A stretch of 64,000 bases of DNA from Rhizophagus clarus (GCA_015698045.1 BLAL01000274.1:1364001-1428000); one strand, 5' to 3'; counted from the first letter of the stretch, positions 1-13,259 are shown. A program made the numbers and translations. Notes: generated by a model not told the origin, from the sequence alone.

Positions 1-1807
1 GCAGATTTTTCGCACCAATCAAATCCCATTTTGTTATCACAATCAATACCAAATCCATCATAATAACATTTAGCAAGGTAAACTTGAGCGATTGAGTAAT
101 TATTATTTGCTGCTTTTGTAAACAATTCAAATGCTTTAGTGCTATTATTCTCTTCTATACCAAAATTATAATAATAAAATAATCCAAGAAACCAATTATA
201 TTTTGATTCATCTTGATTTTTTGATAACCAATCTATGAGATTATTCATATTTTGATTTAATTGTAATATTTTTTTGTCAATAAGTTCTTGACCTTGATCA
301 AAAGTAATTCCTCTATCATGTTTTTTAATTATATAATTAATTAATATGTCAACAACTTCGTTATATATCGACTCAATTAGATTAATCGATGAAAATGATG
401 CTTGATCTGATGCAATCGGTGCAATCGATGAACTATCTACATGATTTTGTGAGATTATCCTAGTATTTATGATATTTAGATCTGATGTAGTATTTAGATT
501 TGATGTAGTGTTTAATATCAAATTATTATTAATATTATTTATATCCACGTTTATATTGCTTTCTGATACAACAGTTGTTCCTTTATCTACATTGAAGTTA
601 TAAATAATGATCTCGGGAGAAATTGTCGCCTTAAGTGTTAAGATAACTTCTTGTATATTTGGGCGTTCATTCGGTTCATATTTCCAACATTCTAATAAAT
701 CAAGTAATAAAATTAATATTTATTTTATTTCGATATATATATTTATTATACTTTAATTATTACCTGTATATAATTTACTATATTCAATAGGAGTCCCATC
801 AATAATCTCTTCTCTTTTACCATTTAATATAGATAAAATTAAACTTGGTCCATAATCGAATTCGTGAAAAGGTCTACATCCACTTGAAATTTGCCATAAT
901 AAAACTCCAACGCTATATACATCAGATTTTTTATTAAATTCATAATTTTCTTTATCGTCAAAACTTTTTGGGTCCACGTAAGGCATTACATCAAGTAATT
1001 TTGATGTATTATTTGATTCTTCAACAATTTTTTCCGATAAACCAAAGTCTGCTAATTTTATATTTTTCTGATGTATAAGTACACTATTTCCATGCTTCAT
1101 TATATAAATTATTTGGTTAACTTTTTATATATTTCAATAAATCATAGTAAAATAAATATCTAAAATATATTACCAGATCACAATGATTAAGACCACTATT
1201 ATGTAAAAATTCTACAGCACTAGCCAGTTGCGAAGCTAAGCGGGATTTATCATTCCAATTTAGTTCATTAAAATGTTTGTCTAAATAAGTATTTAACGAA
1301 CCGCTATCAGCATATTCTAAAACTGAGTAATATTTTTGAATTTCGCCTAATTAAATCAATTTTTAATATTTTAATGTAATTACTTATTGTTAAGAAAATT
1401 GATTATTATGCTATTATTAATACTTACCGACTTCTATTTTTGTGATTCCATATAACCGTATGATATTTTCATTCCCGTCAAAACTTTGGTGTAATTTTAA
1501 CTGTGTCACATTATACAAAAGTATTATTTGAATGTTAATTTTAATATTTTATTAATCGGGTCATTCAAAAGGTTACCTCTTCTATGATGTCTTCAAGAGT
1601 TAGTTTGTTACTAAAAGATTTCAAAGCGAAGAAATGATCGAAATTTTTCCAATTGGCACGATTGATAATTCCATATGAACCACTTCCTATTGGTTGAATA
1701 TTTTTGAATTCCGAATATTCATAGTAGTTAATATGTTTGTTAATAATTAATTTTTCTAACCATTCATTATAATGGTTTGAACCTTTTAAGATAGTCTTCT
1801 TTGACAT
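1..1807 (-). CDS. Protein kinase-Sel1 repeat protein, 3' end outside window
   Basis: Exons on the minus strand, read from paralogue comparison and GT/AG borders: 1807-1577, 1500-1428, 1346-1174, 1094-764, 691-<1. The first about 270 residues form a Ser/Thr/Tyr-type kinase domain of the TKL/Sel1-associated kind: glycine loop IGSGSYG, then ALKSF with the beta-3 lysine, a DFG motif in LADFGLS, and the kinase C-lobe CWKYEPNERP. A Ser/Asn-rich linker, a helical segment ([10 protein letters not shown]) and the first Sel1 units follow, open to the window edge. The catalytic loop reads HCDL instead of HRDL (a single C-to-T change), so catalytic activity is doubtful even though the frame is intact. 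The start at 1807 is supported by the conserved N-terminus NEWLEKL and an upstream promoter box. Likely an intracellular signalling protein; substrate unknown. Confidence 0.85.
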
Positions 1808-1838
1808 TTTTTTTTCATGTCCTAGTTACGCTGAAATC

Positions 1839-1866
1839 ATTCTTTTATATTTAATAATTGATCGGC
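1839..1866 (-). promoter_or_regulatory. Conserved upstream box of kinase-Sel1 genes
   Basis: Read on the minus strand, CGATCAATTATTAAATATAA followed by AAGAAT. The same block sits before the plus-strand kinase gene (7259-7288) and, in weaker form, before the kinase pseudogene (about 50,042-50,090) and the relic (24,928-24,957). Conservation at equal distance from the ATG suggests a core promoter; no experimental support is visible. Confidence 0.5.
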
Positions 1867-1968
1867 GAAAATTTTCGCCACACGTGTTTATTTACAAATT
1901 TTATTTATTTTTTTCTTAAGAATTTTCGAAGGTTTATAAATCAATTAATAATTTAACAGAATATGAAC

Positions 1969-2676
1969 TAGAGGCCTGCAACGGGCCCGGGTCCGGGCCG
2001 GCTTAACAAATTTCCGTGCCGGGTCCGGGCCGGCTTAACAAATTTCCGTGCCGGGTCCGGGCCGGCTTAACAAATTTCCGTGCCGGGTCCGGGCCGGCTT
2101 AACAAATTTCCGTGCCGGGTCCGGGTTCAGGATATAAATCCGGATTTTCTTAATTCTGGCCAAATTATCTATTTAATTCCGGCCAAAATTTAAATTATAT
2201 ATATTTTATAATTTTATTTATAAATAATAATTTTTTAAATAGAACTGAATGCGATTATTATTCTTTTTCAAACAGCTTAAAAAATTTTTTATGAGCGTAA
2301 ATTGGTGATAAACACTGAATGAATAAATTAGTATCTTTGTGATGTTTCAAGCAACTATGCAAATTATTAAATTTTACATTCTCCGAAAATCACTGCCACA
2401 AAATTTAGATTTATATTACTAATTATTTTTAAATTTGTGTTTAAAAAAAAATAAAACCTGAACTTCTAAACATTAATATATTAAAATAATGTGACTTTAG
2501 ACAACAAAAATGTAAAACACAATAATATAAAAATTCCGGTCCGGGTTCGGGCCGGCTGAGTTTTCACATATTCTGGGCCGGCCGGCTGGGTCTGGGCCGG
2601 GCTGAGTTTTCACATTTACTGTATATTCCGGCCGGGCCGGGACTCAAAATATGGCTAAATGCGGGCCTGCCCTCTA
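1969..2676. mobile_element. GC-rich hAT-like MITE
   Basis: Ends are TAGAGG...CCTCTA, with GGGCC/CCGGG-rich subterminal sequence in an otherwise AT-rich region. The left end runs into TGCAACGGGCCCGG, a type of terminus often seen in fungal hAT elements. The flanking 8-mers (ATATGAAC and AAATGAGT) agree at only 5 of 8 positions, so the target duplication is diverged or the borders are slightly off. No coding capacity. Confidence 0.45.
1984..2126. repeat. 32-bp GC-rich tandem repeat
   Basis: About four nearly identical copies of a 32-bp unit containing GGGTCCGGGCCGGCTTAAC; the GCTTAAC landmark recurs at 2001, 2033, 2065 and 2097. It lies at the left end of the GC-rich MITE and probably expanded there. 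Confidence 0.85.
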
Positions 2677-2729
2677 AAATGAGTATTAAATAAGCAGATC
2701 TACTGTACATCGAGCTTCCGTTTGAAATC

Positions 2730-2850
2730 ATAATGAGATTCGAATATTCGAAAGTTTTGAAATATAGATTTGAATATGATTCGAATTTCAACTGGATATT
2801 CGAATCTCACCCGCCGATATTCGAATCTCACCTGATATTCAAAATTTCAA
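2730..2850. repeat. ATTCGAAT-rich short repeats
   Basis: Repeated GATATTCGAATCTCAC and related TTCGAA words in both orientations. Probably the end of a decayed element. The open frame across it is not supported as a gene. Confidence 0.4.
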
Positions 2851-3129
2851 ATCTTATTTTTTTTTTTTCCTTCTTTATTGTAAATGCCAAAGAAAATACA
2901 ATTATGCAGTGTACCTTTTGTGATTTTGAATTTTACTAAATAATAAATTTAACTTATTTAAGTTTTTTAACTGAAAATTTTTTTTTTTGAAACAAGCATA
3001 AAACATTAAACATAAAGGCTCAATTAAATTTTCTGGTAAATAAATTTGATTGACATATTTTTTATAGTAATTTCGCAAAAAAAATTCATATTTTATTAAA
3101 ATCATATTTAATCAATTATAAAATATTAA

Positions 3130-3536
3130 TTGCCGGTCCGTCACTCAACGATACAAAATTAATTTGTAGATCCGGCGCAGATTTTATATGAATTACGCTA
3201 ATTGATGCCGATTTTGTCCCACAAGGTCACATCTAAATGTAACGATAACTCACCAATCAATAACATTAAACGTGAATATGCCACAAAAAAAAAATTTTTT
3301 TATTATTTTTATTTTTATTTTTTTTTGGCACACCTTGGTCCTACCGGTTTTGGAAAACACACCCAGGTAATGTAATACCTTTTTCTAGCAAATTTTTGAA
3401 GTATTTATGTTGTTGTGACGTGTTTTTAAGATAGTGCAAACACCATTCCAGAACAATAGTATTTAATATATAAAAGTCCGTCGAAATTAATTATAGATTG
3501 CCGATCATTTTGTATCGTTGAGTGGCGGACTGGCAA
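3130..3536. mobile_element. MITE with TTAA (or TA) target duplication
   Basis: Terminal inverted repeats of about 30 bp: left TTGCCGGTCCGTCACTCAAC, right the inverted TTGCCAGTCCGCCACTCAAC, both continuing into GATACAAAAT. The element is flanked by TTAA at 3126-3129 and 3537-3540. It could be piggyBac-type (TTAA) or, shifting the border by two bases, Tc1/mariner-type (TA). Non-coding, about 407 bp. Confidence 0.7.
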
Positions 3537-3968
3537 TTAAGCAAATTAGCATTTTATTAAATAGTAGGTAGAGTACTCGACTTACTAGAAATTAAATTTT
3601 TTCGTTTATTAAAGCTACACAGCTATAAATTCTTATTTTGAAACAAAAATTGTATTTCTTTAAATTGTAATAATAAAAATATATTAAACTTTAAATTTTA
3701 TTAATCCATAAATGTTATAAAAAAATTTTTTATCCGAGTATACCCGGATATTACTTGGGTCAAATATGATAAAGTGTTAAACGGGTAAAAACAGGTAATA
3801 CCCGTTAAGGATTCGGGTAAATTTTTTTTTCTGTTCAGGTGCGATCCGGATACTGAAATTTTGGCGGTCGCAGCTTATCTTTTAGGCATATTTGTTTAGT
3901 TTAGTCTTTCCTTTTTTATCATATTTCGTTAGTCTAGAGAAATACTACCGTATTATCATGGGCCATAG

Positions 3969-4290
3969 CAGTGATGGGCAAATGACCAGGTCATTTGTCC
4001 ATTTTGAGATGACCCCTAAATGACCTTTGAATGACCTAGTCATTAGGGTCATTTGTCATTTGAGTCATTTAAAATTAATGCTTTATAATTTAGGCCAGGT
4101 TTATGATTCCGACTAGAATTATGAATTTATAGTATCACATGAAAATTTTTATCCATAAAATATTGAAATTGTATTGGTCAGAATTATGACGTAATTTTTA
4201 AATGACTAGGTCATTTGTTAAAATGACCCAAATGACACGTGACCAGTCATTTGGGTCATTTGAGGTCATTTGGGTCACTGGCCAACACTG
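3969..4290. mobile_element. hAT-like MITE with AAATGACC subterminal repeats
   Basis: Ends CAGTGATGGGCA and, inverted, CAGTGTTGGCCA are typical hAT-like termini. The interior has many AAATGACC/GGTCATTT words in both orientations, as expected for transposase-binding subterminal repeats. Flanking 8-mers GGCCATAG and GGCCGGGT match only in part. Confidence 0.55.
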
Positions 4291-4539
4291 GGCCGGGTAT
4301 CTTGCAAATTCCTGAAGGTTGACCTTGTACCACCATGTCAATAACTCGAATTTTTATTATGAATAGAATGTGTATAAAAGATTTATAGTAAACCAGAAAA
4401 TTATTATTACATAATATCTGGGCAAATTTGGATTCATTAAATAATGAAATCAATAGAAAATGGAATTTTTTGTCGGGTGAAAGAAGGAAGTATGCATGGG
4501 GGTACTGTGGCCCGCGATATACGGTACGTTGTGGTAGCC

Positions 4540-5015
4540 TCTTTAAATTATCGGGATCCGCGACAACCAAAATCCCGACATCCATAATCCCGACTATCGA
4601 ATCCCGAAAAAGACCCTGGTCTTACTATGTTGTTTCTTAATTCACATATAATAATAATACATTGCATATATTCGATGCTTATTAAAGCGAAACAACTAAA
4701 GAACTTGAATTATCATATTAATTTATTTATTTGTTCAAAATTATATATTCGTTTAAATTAACTTTTATTCAATTCTTTGGTGTTAATAATTTGGGTATTT
4801 GTTATTTTATATTTGCTTCTAATTTGCAAGTTAGTTCTAGTGCATAATAAAGATTAATAACAATATATTTTATAGAATACTTAGTATTTTACTAAAAGTA
4901 ATGTATGAAATTTGCAAGATAATTTGAAACCGAATAATTAACTTAGTCATTATTTTTGTAGATTTGATATTAAATTTCGGGGTTTTGGTTGTCGGGATTT
5001 CGTACCAGACCGAAT
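4540..5015. repeat. Inverted copies of a CGACAACCAAAATCCC motif
   Basis: CGACAACCAAAATCCCGAC near 4561 recurs inverted near 4979-5000 (GGTTTTGGTTGTCGGGAT), about 430 bp away, with extra TCCCGA words. Likely the ends of a small non-autonomous element; no target duplication was identified. Confidence 0.4.
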
Positions 5016-5462
5016 GATATAGGTATAAAAAATTAAGCAAAGTTACTCGGCAGGTATGGAACTAATTAAATATTGATCTTTGTCAAGTTGGTTGAATATT
5101 TGTGAAATTATTAATTTTTTTTTTTTTATAAAATTACTGGTGCTACGCACGGTTGATTTTTTCACTTTATTTAATCCCAAAGACTTGTTTTATTTAAAAC
5201 TAATCTATAAAGGTATTCAGATAATATAAAGCACTTAGACATTAATTTTTATCACGCAAACTTGAATGTTTATGGAGAAATCGAATTTAATAAACAATAA
5301 AAAAGCATTATTTTTGAAGAAAATAATTTCTAAATACACTATTGTAAAAAATATTAACAAAGTTAAACGGGTTATCTTAAAATGTATTTATTATAGAAAA
5401 TAATAAATTAATTTTATTTATGCGTATTTGTATATTAATACGTTAAAAAAATTAAAAAATTA

Positions 5463-5600
5463 CCCTATAAAAAAAAAATGTCCGTCTACCCGGAAAATGT
5501 TCAGGATATTTGCAATATTCCGGACACTTTCTAGACGCTTGACCTTATTGTAATATTCAGGACATTTTCCGGATAAACATACATTTTCTGGACATTTTCG
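5463..5600. mobile_element. Fragment of CCCTATAAAAAA / GTCCGG element family
   Basis: Begins CCCTATAAAAAAAAAATGTCC and carries repeated GTCCGGAAAATGTCC-like words, like the complete copy at 30,252-30,877 and the end at about 14,020-14,140. Only one terminus is present here. Confidence 0.45.
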
Positions 5601-5699
5601 ACGACAATTTCCGGTCATTTTTTTTTTTCTTCGTTTTTTTTCCTTAAGATAAATGTTGACACGCAAAATAATCAATTCAACTGAGCCAATCAAAATTCA

Positions 5700-7258
5700 A
5701 ACATCACAAAAATCATGTGGGGTGAAATTTTGTTGGTGGGTTGGGTATATTTATGATACGGAGATGATAATGAAATAATTATTAAATGACGAAGTTTCGT
5801 ATAAACAATATTCATTTTGTACATGAGATATGAGTTAGAAAGGGATTTTCGACTTGACTGTGATCAGCAAAGTGACGAACCAATAATAAGATATCTTAGG
5901 GGGATGAAGCATTTTTATTGGTGAAAATTAAATTTATTTATATTATTTGAAAATTCTTACCGGGGGAGTGGATGAACATGATATGTTAGTGATATTAGGT
6001 AATATAAATCTCCCCATATGTTTCATTGCACTGCACCCGTGTTTTGTCATATCAATACCAAGTTTCGCAATTTTATGAATTTTAATGCGAACAACGATCG
6101 TTTATATAGGATTCAGCATGATCTACTAAATATCTGTATTTAAAGAGTACAATTTTATTTGAATGTTGCTTAGTAAGATTAATTTTTAATGATTATTCAT
6201 CAGATTAATCGAAGAAAAATATAAAAGAATCAGAATTTTTTCATTATTTTATGACAACTCTCAAAGACTAATTTTAGAAATACGTTTATGACCATGAATA
6301 AAAAAAAAAAATTTTTTTTATTATAAAATTAACTTTTTTCCCAATAAACCCTAATAATAATAACAACAATATATTAAAAAAAAAATATTTTTCCCTTAGA
6401 TCACTTCGGCAATACTACAAACTATGCAATTAGGTATCGCAACAATTCCGAGTCCACTATACTATTGTACTACCAGATTAATAATGGTTTTTTTTATTAT
6501 ATTTTACCGTGTATATATAATAAACAAAAAAATACAAATAATAATAAAATAATAATCAAAAATATTTTTTATTAATAAAAATAAAAATAATATAAAGAAT
6601 TTTCTATTAATGAAAAATAAGAAAACTTGTCATTATCAATAAAAAATTAGTTTGACGGATTATCTAATAACCGTCAATTCGAATTAACCGGCTGATCCAC
6701 TTTTAGAAAAATACATTGGAACACTTACCGCTAATCAACAAAATAACGGAAGTCGCGAATTTTTATATAGTTATGTGTTTTTTTAATATAACAGCTAAAT
6801 TAAGGTTTATTAAATATAATTTTTTCTTTTTTAAACAAAATATTTATATCATATTATAGTTGAATGTATTTATTTTCAAATTTATCAAGGATAATACGAT
6901 TTCATTTTTTTCATTGTCTTTTTTTTTTTTTGTTTGATTTTAAGTTTAATAACGTTGAAAATCCATTATGATAGATTGGTTTTCATTAATAATATTGATA
7001 ATTTTCTCCGACAAAACCATTTACAAAAAAAAAATAAACTAAAAGATCGGCGCCTAAATAGCTGCCGTATGGAAATCATTCAAAAAAAAATACCCTAATT
7101 TTAACGCTAAAAAATCTTAAATTTATGTATATGTTAAATTAGTGCATAAAGATTAACATTTTGCCGAAAAATCATTATGCCACAAGATTATAAAAATGTA
7201 GAATTATAAATATATTTTATGCACTACGACGTATATCCATCGTTTCAAAGTTTTTCGA
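5700..7258. other. AT-rich intergenic region, no gene seen
   Basis: Long A/T runs and no supported reading frame, RNA gene or clear repeat. This is the distal upstream region of the kinase gene that starts at 7345. Confidence 0.6.
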
Positions 7259-7288
7259 CGATCAATTATTAAATATAAAAGAATAATT
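7259..7288 (+). promoter_or_regulatory. Conserved upstream box of kinase-Sel1 gene
   Basis: CGATCAATTATTAAATATAA then AAGAATAATT, about 57 bp upstream of the ATG. It is almost identical to the box in front of the divergent kinase gene at 1807. Confidence 0.5.
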
Positions 7289-7344
7289 ACAACATATCTT
7301 GGAAATAAAAAAAAAAAAAAACAAAAAACAAAAAAAAAAAAAAA

Positions 7345-10300
7345 ATGGCAAAAAAAGCCAGTTCAAATTATTATACTGAATGGTTGGAGAAATCAATCGC
7401 ACATGGACATATTAACTACTATGAATATTCGGAATTCAAAAATATTCATCCGATAGGACGTGGTTCGTATGGAAATGTCAATCGAGCTAATTGGAAAAAT
7501 GTTGATCATTTTTTCGCTTTGAAATCTTTTAGTAATGATAAACAAACTCTGGAAGAAATTATAAAAGAGGTAACCTTTTAATGGTTACAATCAATAAAAT
7601 ATTAAAATTTATTTTCAAATAATATTTTTGTGTAATTTGTTATACTAGTTAAAGTTACATCGAAATGTTGATGTACATGAAAATATCATACGGTTATGTG
7701 GAATCACAATTTATAAAGGTAGAAACATGTACAAAGTATAAAGAATAAATTTAACGTAACGAACAATTCTTTTAATAACGAAAGAGGTAAAATTATATTA
7801 AAGTATAAATTATTTATTTAATTAGGCGAAATACAAAATTATTCTTTAGTTTTGGAATATGCTGATAGCGGCACATTAAATACTTATCTAAGTAAGCATT
7901 TTAATGAATTGAATTGGAATGATAAATCCCGCTTAGCTTCACAATTGGCTAGTGCTGTAGAATTTTTACACGATAATGATATTATTCATCGTGATCTGGT
8001 AATATGTATTTTTAATTAATTATTTATTATTTTAATACGACTTAATATAAAATATAATATGGTTAATAAATTTGTTTATGTAATTGAAGCATGGAAATAA
8101 TGTACTTATACATCAGAAAAATGTTAAATTAACAGACTTCGGTTTATCAAAAAGAATTGTTGAAGCGTCAAGCAATACATCAAAATTACTTGGTGTAATA
8201 CCTTATATGGATCCGATGAAATTTAATAATCAAAATTATAAATTAAATAAAAAATCTGATGTATATAGTGTTGGAATTTTATTGTGGCAAATTTCAAGTG
8301 GTCGTAAACCTTTTCATAAAGTTGATTATGATTTAAGTTTAACGTTATCTATATTAAAAGGTAAAAGAGAAGAAATTATTGGTGAAACTCCCGTTGAATA
8401 TAGTAACTTATATAGAGGTAATAATTATATCATAATAATTATGATATCAACATAAATACCTTGAATATTAACTTTATTTATTGATTGATTGATTAGAATG
8501 TTGGAAATATGAACCAGATGAACGTCCAAATATACAAGAAGTTGTTTTGGCTCTTAAAACAACCATTTCTCCTGAAATTGTTATCTATGACTTCAGTAAT
8601 GACGAAAAAAATGCCTTTTCATCGGAAGAATATAAACCAAATTCAGATTCGAGCAAGGTAACTATGGAAATAAATAATGATTTAAATATTAATAATAGCT
8701 TGAAACTAAATACTATGTCGGATATTGCATCATTAAACATTAGTGCATTTGAAAGTATGATAAGCTCACAAAATCGTTTAGATAGTTCATCTATCGCATC
8801 AAATCAAGCATCATCAACATCAATTAATCTAATTGATTCAATATACAGCACAGTTGCTGATAAATTAATTAATTATATAATTAAAAAACATGACAGAGGA
8901 ATTACTTTTGATCAAGTTCAAGAACTTATTAATAAAAAAATATTGCAATTAAATCAAAATGTGGATGATCTCATAGATTGGATATCAAAAAATCAAGATA
9001 AATCACAATATATTTGGTTTCTCGGATTATTTTATTATTATAATATTGGTACAATAGATGATAATAATAATAATAATATTAAAGCATTTGAATTGTTTTT
9101 AAAAGCAGCAAATAATAATTATTCAATTGCTCAAATTTACCTTGCTAAATGTTATTATGACGGATATGGGACCGAAAATAATAAAAACTTGACATTTTAT
9201 TGGTATCAAAAATCTGTAAATAATGGAAGTATAATTGGAAAATTTTATTTAGGATACTGCTATGAATTTGGTATTGGAGTTTTGAACAGTGAAAAAGAAT
9301 CAGTTCATTGGTATAATGAAGCATCTAAAGGTGGTAATACAGTTGCAAAACTTTACCTTGCTAATTGTTATAAATTAGGAAGAGGAGTTGATAAAGATGA
9401 AATCAAAGCGTTTAAATATTATGAAAGTTTAGCAAAACAAGAAATTTCTGATGCACAATTAGAACTTGGTAATTGTTTTTATAATGGAATTGGGACAACA
9501 ATTGATAAAACACAAGCAAGATATTGGTATGAGTTAGCAGCTGACAAAGGAAATATTATAGCGGGAATCATTTTTAATGAATATCATAAGAAAGTAAAAT
9601 TCAAGCTTTATAAAATATTGTTCTTTAAATATTTAAGTGAACTTGGAATGTTTTATGTTGGATCAATGCTATTAAAAGCAAATTATGAGAAATCATTTTA
9701 TCATCTGCAAAAAGCGGCAAGAAACGGATGTGAAATTGCACAATTTAATTTAGGTAAATGTCATCAATTAGGAATTGGAGTAAGAAAAAATATAAGGATA
9801 GCCTTCGAATGGTACAAAAAATCTGCTAGACAAGGATATATTGGTGCAATATTTCAACTTATTTATTGTTATAACTTTGGATATGGAACGGAAATAAATA
9901 GAGTAAAGGCATTTGAATTAGTTAAAATAATGTCTAAGAAAGGAGACAATGATGCTTCATATTTATTAGGCCTACATTACCTATTAGGAGTAGGTATTAA
10001 TGAGAATATAAAAGAAGCTTTTGAAATATTTAAAAAACTGGCAGAGAATGAAAATCAGAATGCCAAGTATTTTATTGGTGAGAAAGAAATCACAATAGAT
10101 AAGCCAAATGATTGGTATTCTCGAGTTTTATTTGAGAGTAAACATATGAATGCAAAAATTCTTCTTGGTTTTTGTTATAAAGAGGGATTTGGAACCGAAG
10201 TAGATAATGAAAGAGCATTTAAATTATTTAAAAGAGTGGGGAAAAAAGGAAATGCTATTGCACAATATTATTTGGGAAATATTTATCTTGCAGAAAATAA

Positions 10301-11015
10301 TAATATTAAAGCCTTTGACTATTATAAAAAATCGGCAGATAAAGGATTTTCAGAATCTCAATTTCATATTGCAATATGTTATTCTAAGGGAATTGGAACA
10401 GAAATTAATAAAACGAGAGCAGTTGAAATAATTAAAGAATTGGCTGAAAAAGGAGAAAGTTTTTGTGCACAAAATTATTTAGGAGAATTATATGAGATAG
10501 GTAGAGATATAAATAAAGATTTAAACCAGGCTGTTTACTGGTATTGTAAAGCAACAGAAAATGGATGTATTATAGCAGTATATAATTTGGGTAGATGTTA
10601 TGAAAATGGAAATGGGGTAGAAAAAGATGTAAGAAAGGCATTTTTACATTATAAAAAATCGGCAGATCAAGGATATTTATATGCTCAATTTCAACTCAGT
10701 GAATGTTATTATAAAGGAATTGGAACAGAAATTGATAAAACAAAAGCATCAAGAGCATTTGAGTTATACAAACTAGCAGCTGATAATGGAAATAAAAATA
10801 CACAAAATAATTTAGAATCAAAAGTAGCAAAAAATGGAATCCAAAAAACACAAAGTAATTTATGTGATTACGAATTAGGAAATGGTGTGAATAAAGTTAA
10901 GAAATCAGCCGAAAGTGGACTTAAAGAAGCAAATTTTCAGTTAAGATATTGTTGTGGAAATGGTATGCGAAGTGAAATTTATAAAGAAAGAGAATTGGAT
11001 GCATGTGATTTCTAA
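7345..11015 (+). CDS. Protein kinase-Sel1 repeat protein, five exons
   Basis: Exons 7345-7569, 7649-7718, 7826-7998, 8090-8417 and 8497-11015 join in frame to about 1104 residues; all four introns are 78-107 nt with GT...AG borders. The kinase domain has glycine loop IGRGSYGNV (38-46), lysine in ALKSF (K60), HRDL (153-156) followed by HGNNVLI, and DFG at 172-174; all key residues are intact. The C-lobe ends in [11 protein letters not shown]. After a Ser/Asn linker and a helical segment comes a long array of about 15 Sel1 (TPR-like) units of the pattern LGxCYxxGxGxxxxxxKAFxxY. Sel1 arrays are protein-interaction scaffolds, so this is probably a cytosolic signalling kinase with a built-in docking arm. 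The last units after about residue 1010 are irregular. Confidence 0.9.
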
Positions 11016-11350
11016 GATAATTTTGAAGTTAATAGTAAATAACTTGGAATTCTCTAGTTGACGAACTGCTTCTATAAGTGCAGTGACAGCTCTACTTATA
11101 ATAAGATTGGATTATTTAAATTAGATGAGATTTATGAGTTAGAAATGGTCAGTATTGATGGAAATCATCCTGATTTTGCTAAAATCAGCTGATCGAGAAT
11201 TATTTATGCTGAATGTAAACTTGGATGTTATTGTAATATTGATGAAGAAAGGCGGATGTTTTATATTAAGAAACCGTTAAAGGAGAAATTATCACACGAT
11301 AAAGCGCCTTACGTTATTATACATACAAACAAGATAAAGTACAATACTGC
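11016..11350 (+). pseudogene. Decayed downstream Sel1-family sequence
   Basis: Beyond the stop of the kinase gene, broken frames still encode recognisable pieces (for example LDEIYELEMVSIDGNHPDF and YAECKLGCYCNIDEE) interrupted by stops. This suggests that the ancestral protein was longer and the 3' end decayed, or that a neighbouring paralogue was lost. Confidence 0.35.
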
Positions 11351-11780
11351 TTGAGCGCTGATAAATGTTTAGAGGCCAAGGCGAATATAAATTCTTTGAT
11401 TAATTAATATTAGGCAACATTAACTTGATAAAACTGCATTTAGAAAAATGCAAAGCACGTAATCAAATTTCACATGACTTAACACGATCAAGTTACATTT
11501 TCGAATTAGAAATACTCAACCCAATATTACAAAATTTTTTTAAACCACGAGTAACTGAAGATACTTAATGCCTTATACATTGCAAAAAGTTTTTCCAAAC
11601 ATATATAAAATAAATATTTTTCATAGTTATTAGTTATTGGAGATGGTCATTTCGTCTTCCCTTTACAAAAATATAAAAATCAATTTTTTCATGCAAAATA
11701 TAGATTCTTCTATTGTACTTCTAATGATAGACAATTTCCCGGCAACCATTTCCCAACACCCTCATCAACCGACAACTATT

Positions 11781-12200
11781 GGCACTCCTTTTTTGTGTGC
11801 CAGGTTCGTGGCTCAGCAAATTTAAAAAAGCATCATTAAAAAGATTTTTTTCTTCGACATAAAGATTTCAAACTTGTACTGTGGATGTAATTTTACCTGC
11901 TCTACAAGTTTACTTAGGATTTGAAGTTTTGAATGCCGATTTTGGATTTACGTAAAAATGATTGATTCTACCGTCTTTGTCGACCATTTCCAAAATGGAT
12001 TTCGCGAAAGAAAGGTTTTTGTTAAATAAGTCAATAATGATATTTAAAATCGCCTTTGTCGCTCTAAGTAAACTTGAGAAGCAGCCAAAATTACATTTAT
12101 CCAATAATTTTTGAGGTTATATGTTATTAAAAAAATTTAATTTTGTTGCACCACAATCTGTTGGTTGCGTCACGAACCTGGCACACAAAAAAAAAATGCC
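11781..12200. mobile_element. Inverted-repeat element, MITE-like
   Basis: Arms TTTTGTGTGCCAGGTTCGTG (11,791-11,810) and its exact inverse (12,171-12,190). Outer sequence of both arms is CCGGCA-rich, so the true ends may lie about 40 bp further out. No target duplication found and no coding potential. Confidence 0.5.
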
Positions 12201-12234
12201 GGGAGATCATTGTCGGTAAAGACTAAAGGGTATG

Positions 12235-13259
12235 TCAGAAAATGGGTATCGAGAAATCGTATTGTAACCTTAACTCTCACGATGGTAGAAGAGATGTTGT
12301 GATCAAAAATTTATTCCCAAGTTCAGTTTATAAACCTGTTTTACTTAATACGAACATCACAACGACGTTTTAAAGAATACTTATAGTGATAAGTTACTTC
12401 ATAATAAGGTCAAACAAGTAACTCCGCCACCTCGTAAGATCTAAATGATTAGAATCACATCTTCCTAAATCTTTTTCGTTCATATATCTTCGCGATCAAG
12501 ATTATTAAAAGAAATAAAACAGTACTTCAGCTACTGATAAACAATTGAAATATCTTTTATATTTTAAATTAGTCTTAAACTAGTTTACAACTAGCAAATC
12601 CTTCAATTTGAAAGAATAACACTGCATTGACCTTTTTACGCATGGAGCAAGGTCAGAATACATCAGATTAGAAATTATGTATGGTTTTTTTACAAAGTCA
12701 TCAAATATTTTTTTATTTTGAAAAAGTAAAATAACTTTCTTAACACTTGGAAATAAAGGGCGATTAACAATAACAAAAATGATTTTTCTAATACTACCCA
12801 AGAGCTGACAACTTGAAGATCCTAAAAACACACTTTGGTATAAAATATCTCTTTTCACGACACAAATGAGTGCAACAGTAGACTGAAACGGTACCAGTAG
12901 TAGAGCATTTACAGCTGATTTCATAATGTACAGGACACATTTCTTGCCGAGTGTAACTCGGTAAAACTCGGTAGAGAGCAAAATGGAATAAAGACTCTAC
13001 CGCTAAGAATTTATGTAATACAGTCCTCCCTATAGTCGCCTCCATCATCAATTTACAGTAAGGCTATTAATAAAATCATCTCCTATTCGTCACATCATTA
13101 GTATTTTATAATTATTTTTGGCCCGAGAGATGTGATTATACAGAGGTTGATTAAATGATAATTCTGTTTTCATTTCATGCATAACGGATGGAAAGATAAG
13201 AAAAGAACTTTTATTGGTTTTATTAGGTTATTAACACAATAAATTTATGAGCATATTTC
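12235..13259. other. Intergenic, no supported gene
   Basis: Two overlapping minus-strand frames near 12,580-13,050 are Cys-rich but match no family I recognise and lack context. Nothing else is seen. Confidence 0.4.

Noticed and set aside
4256..4640. Overlapping small proteins near 4.4 kb
   Set aside because: They cross MITE ends and TCCCGAC repeats; no conserved sequence.
12580..13051. Cys-rich minus-strand gene
   Set aside because: Two overlapping frames with no recognisable domain, poor start context and no paralogue in the window.
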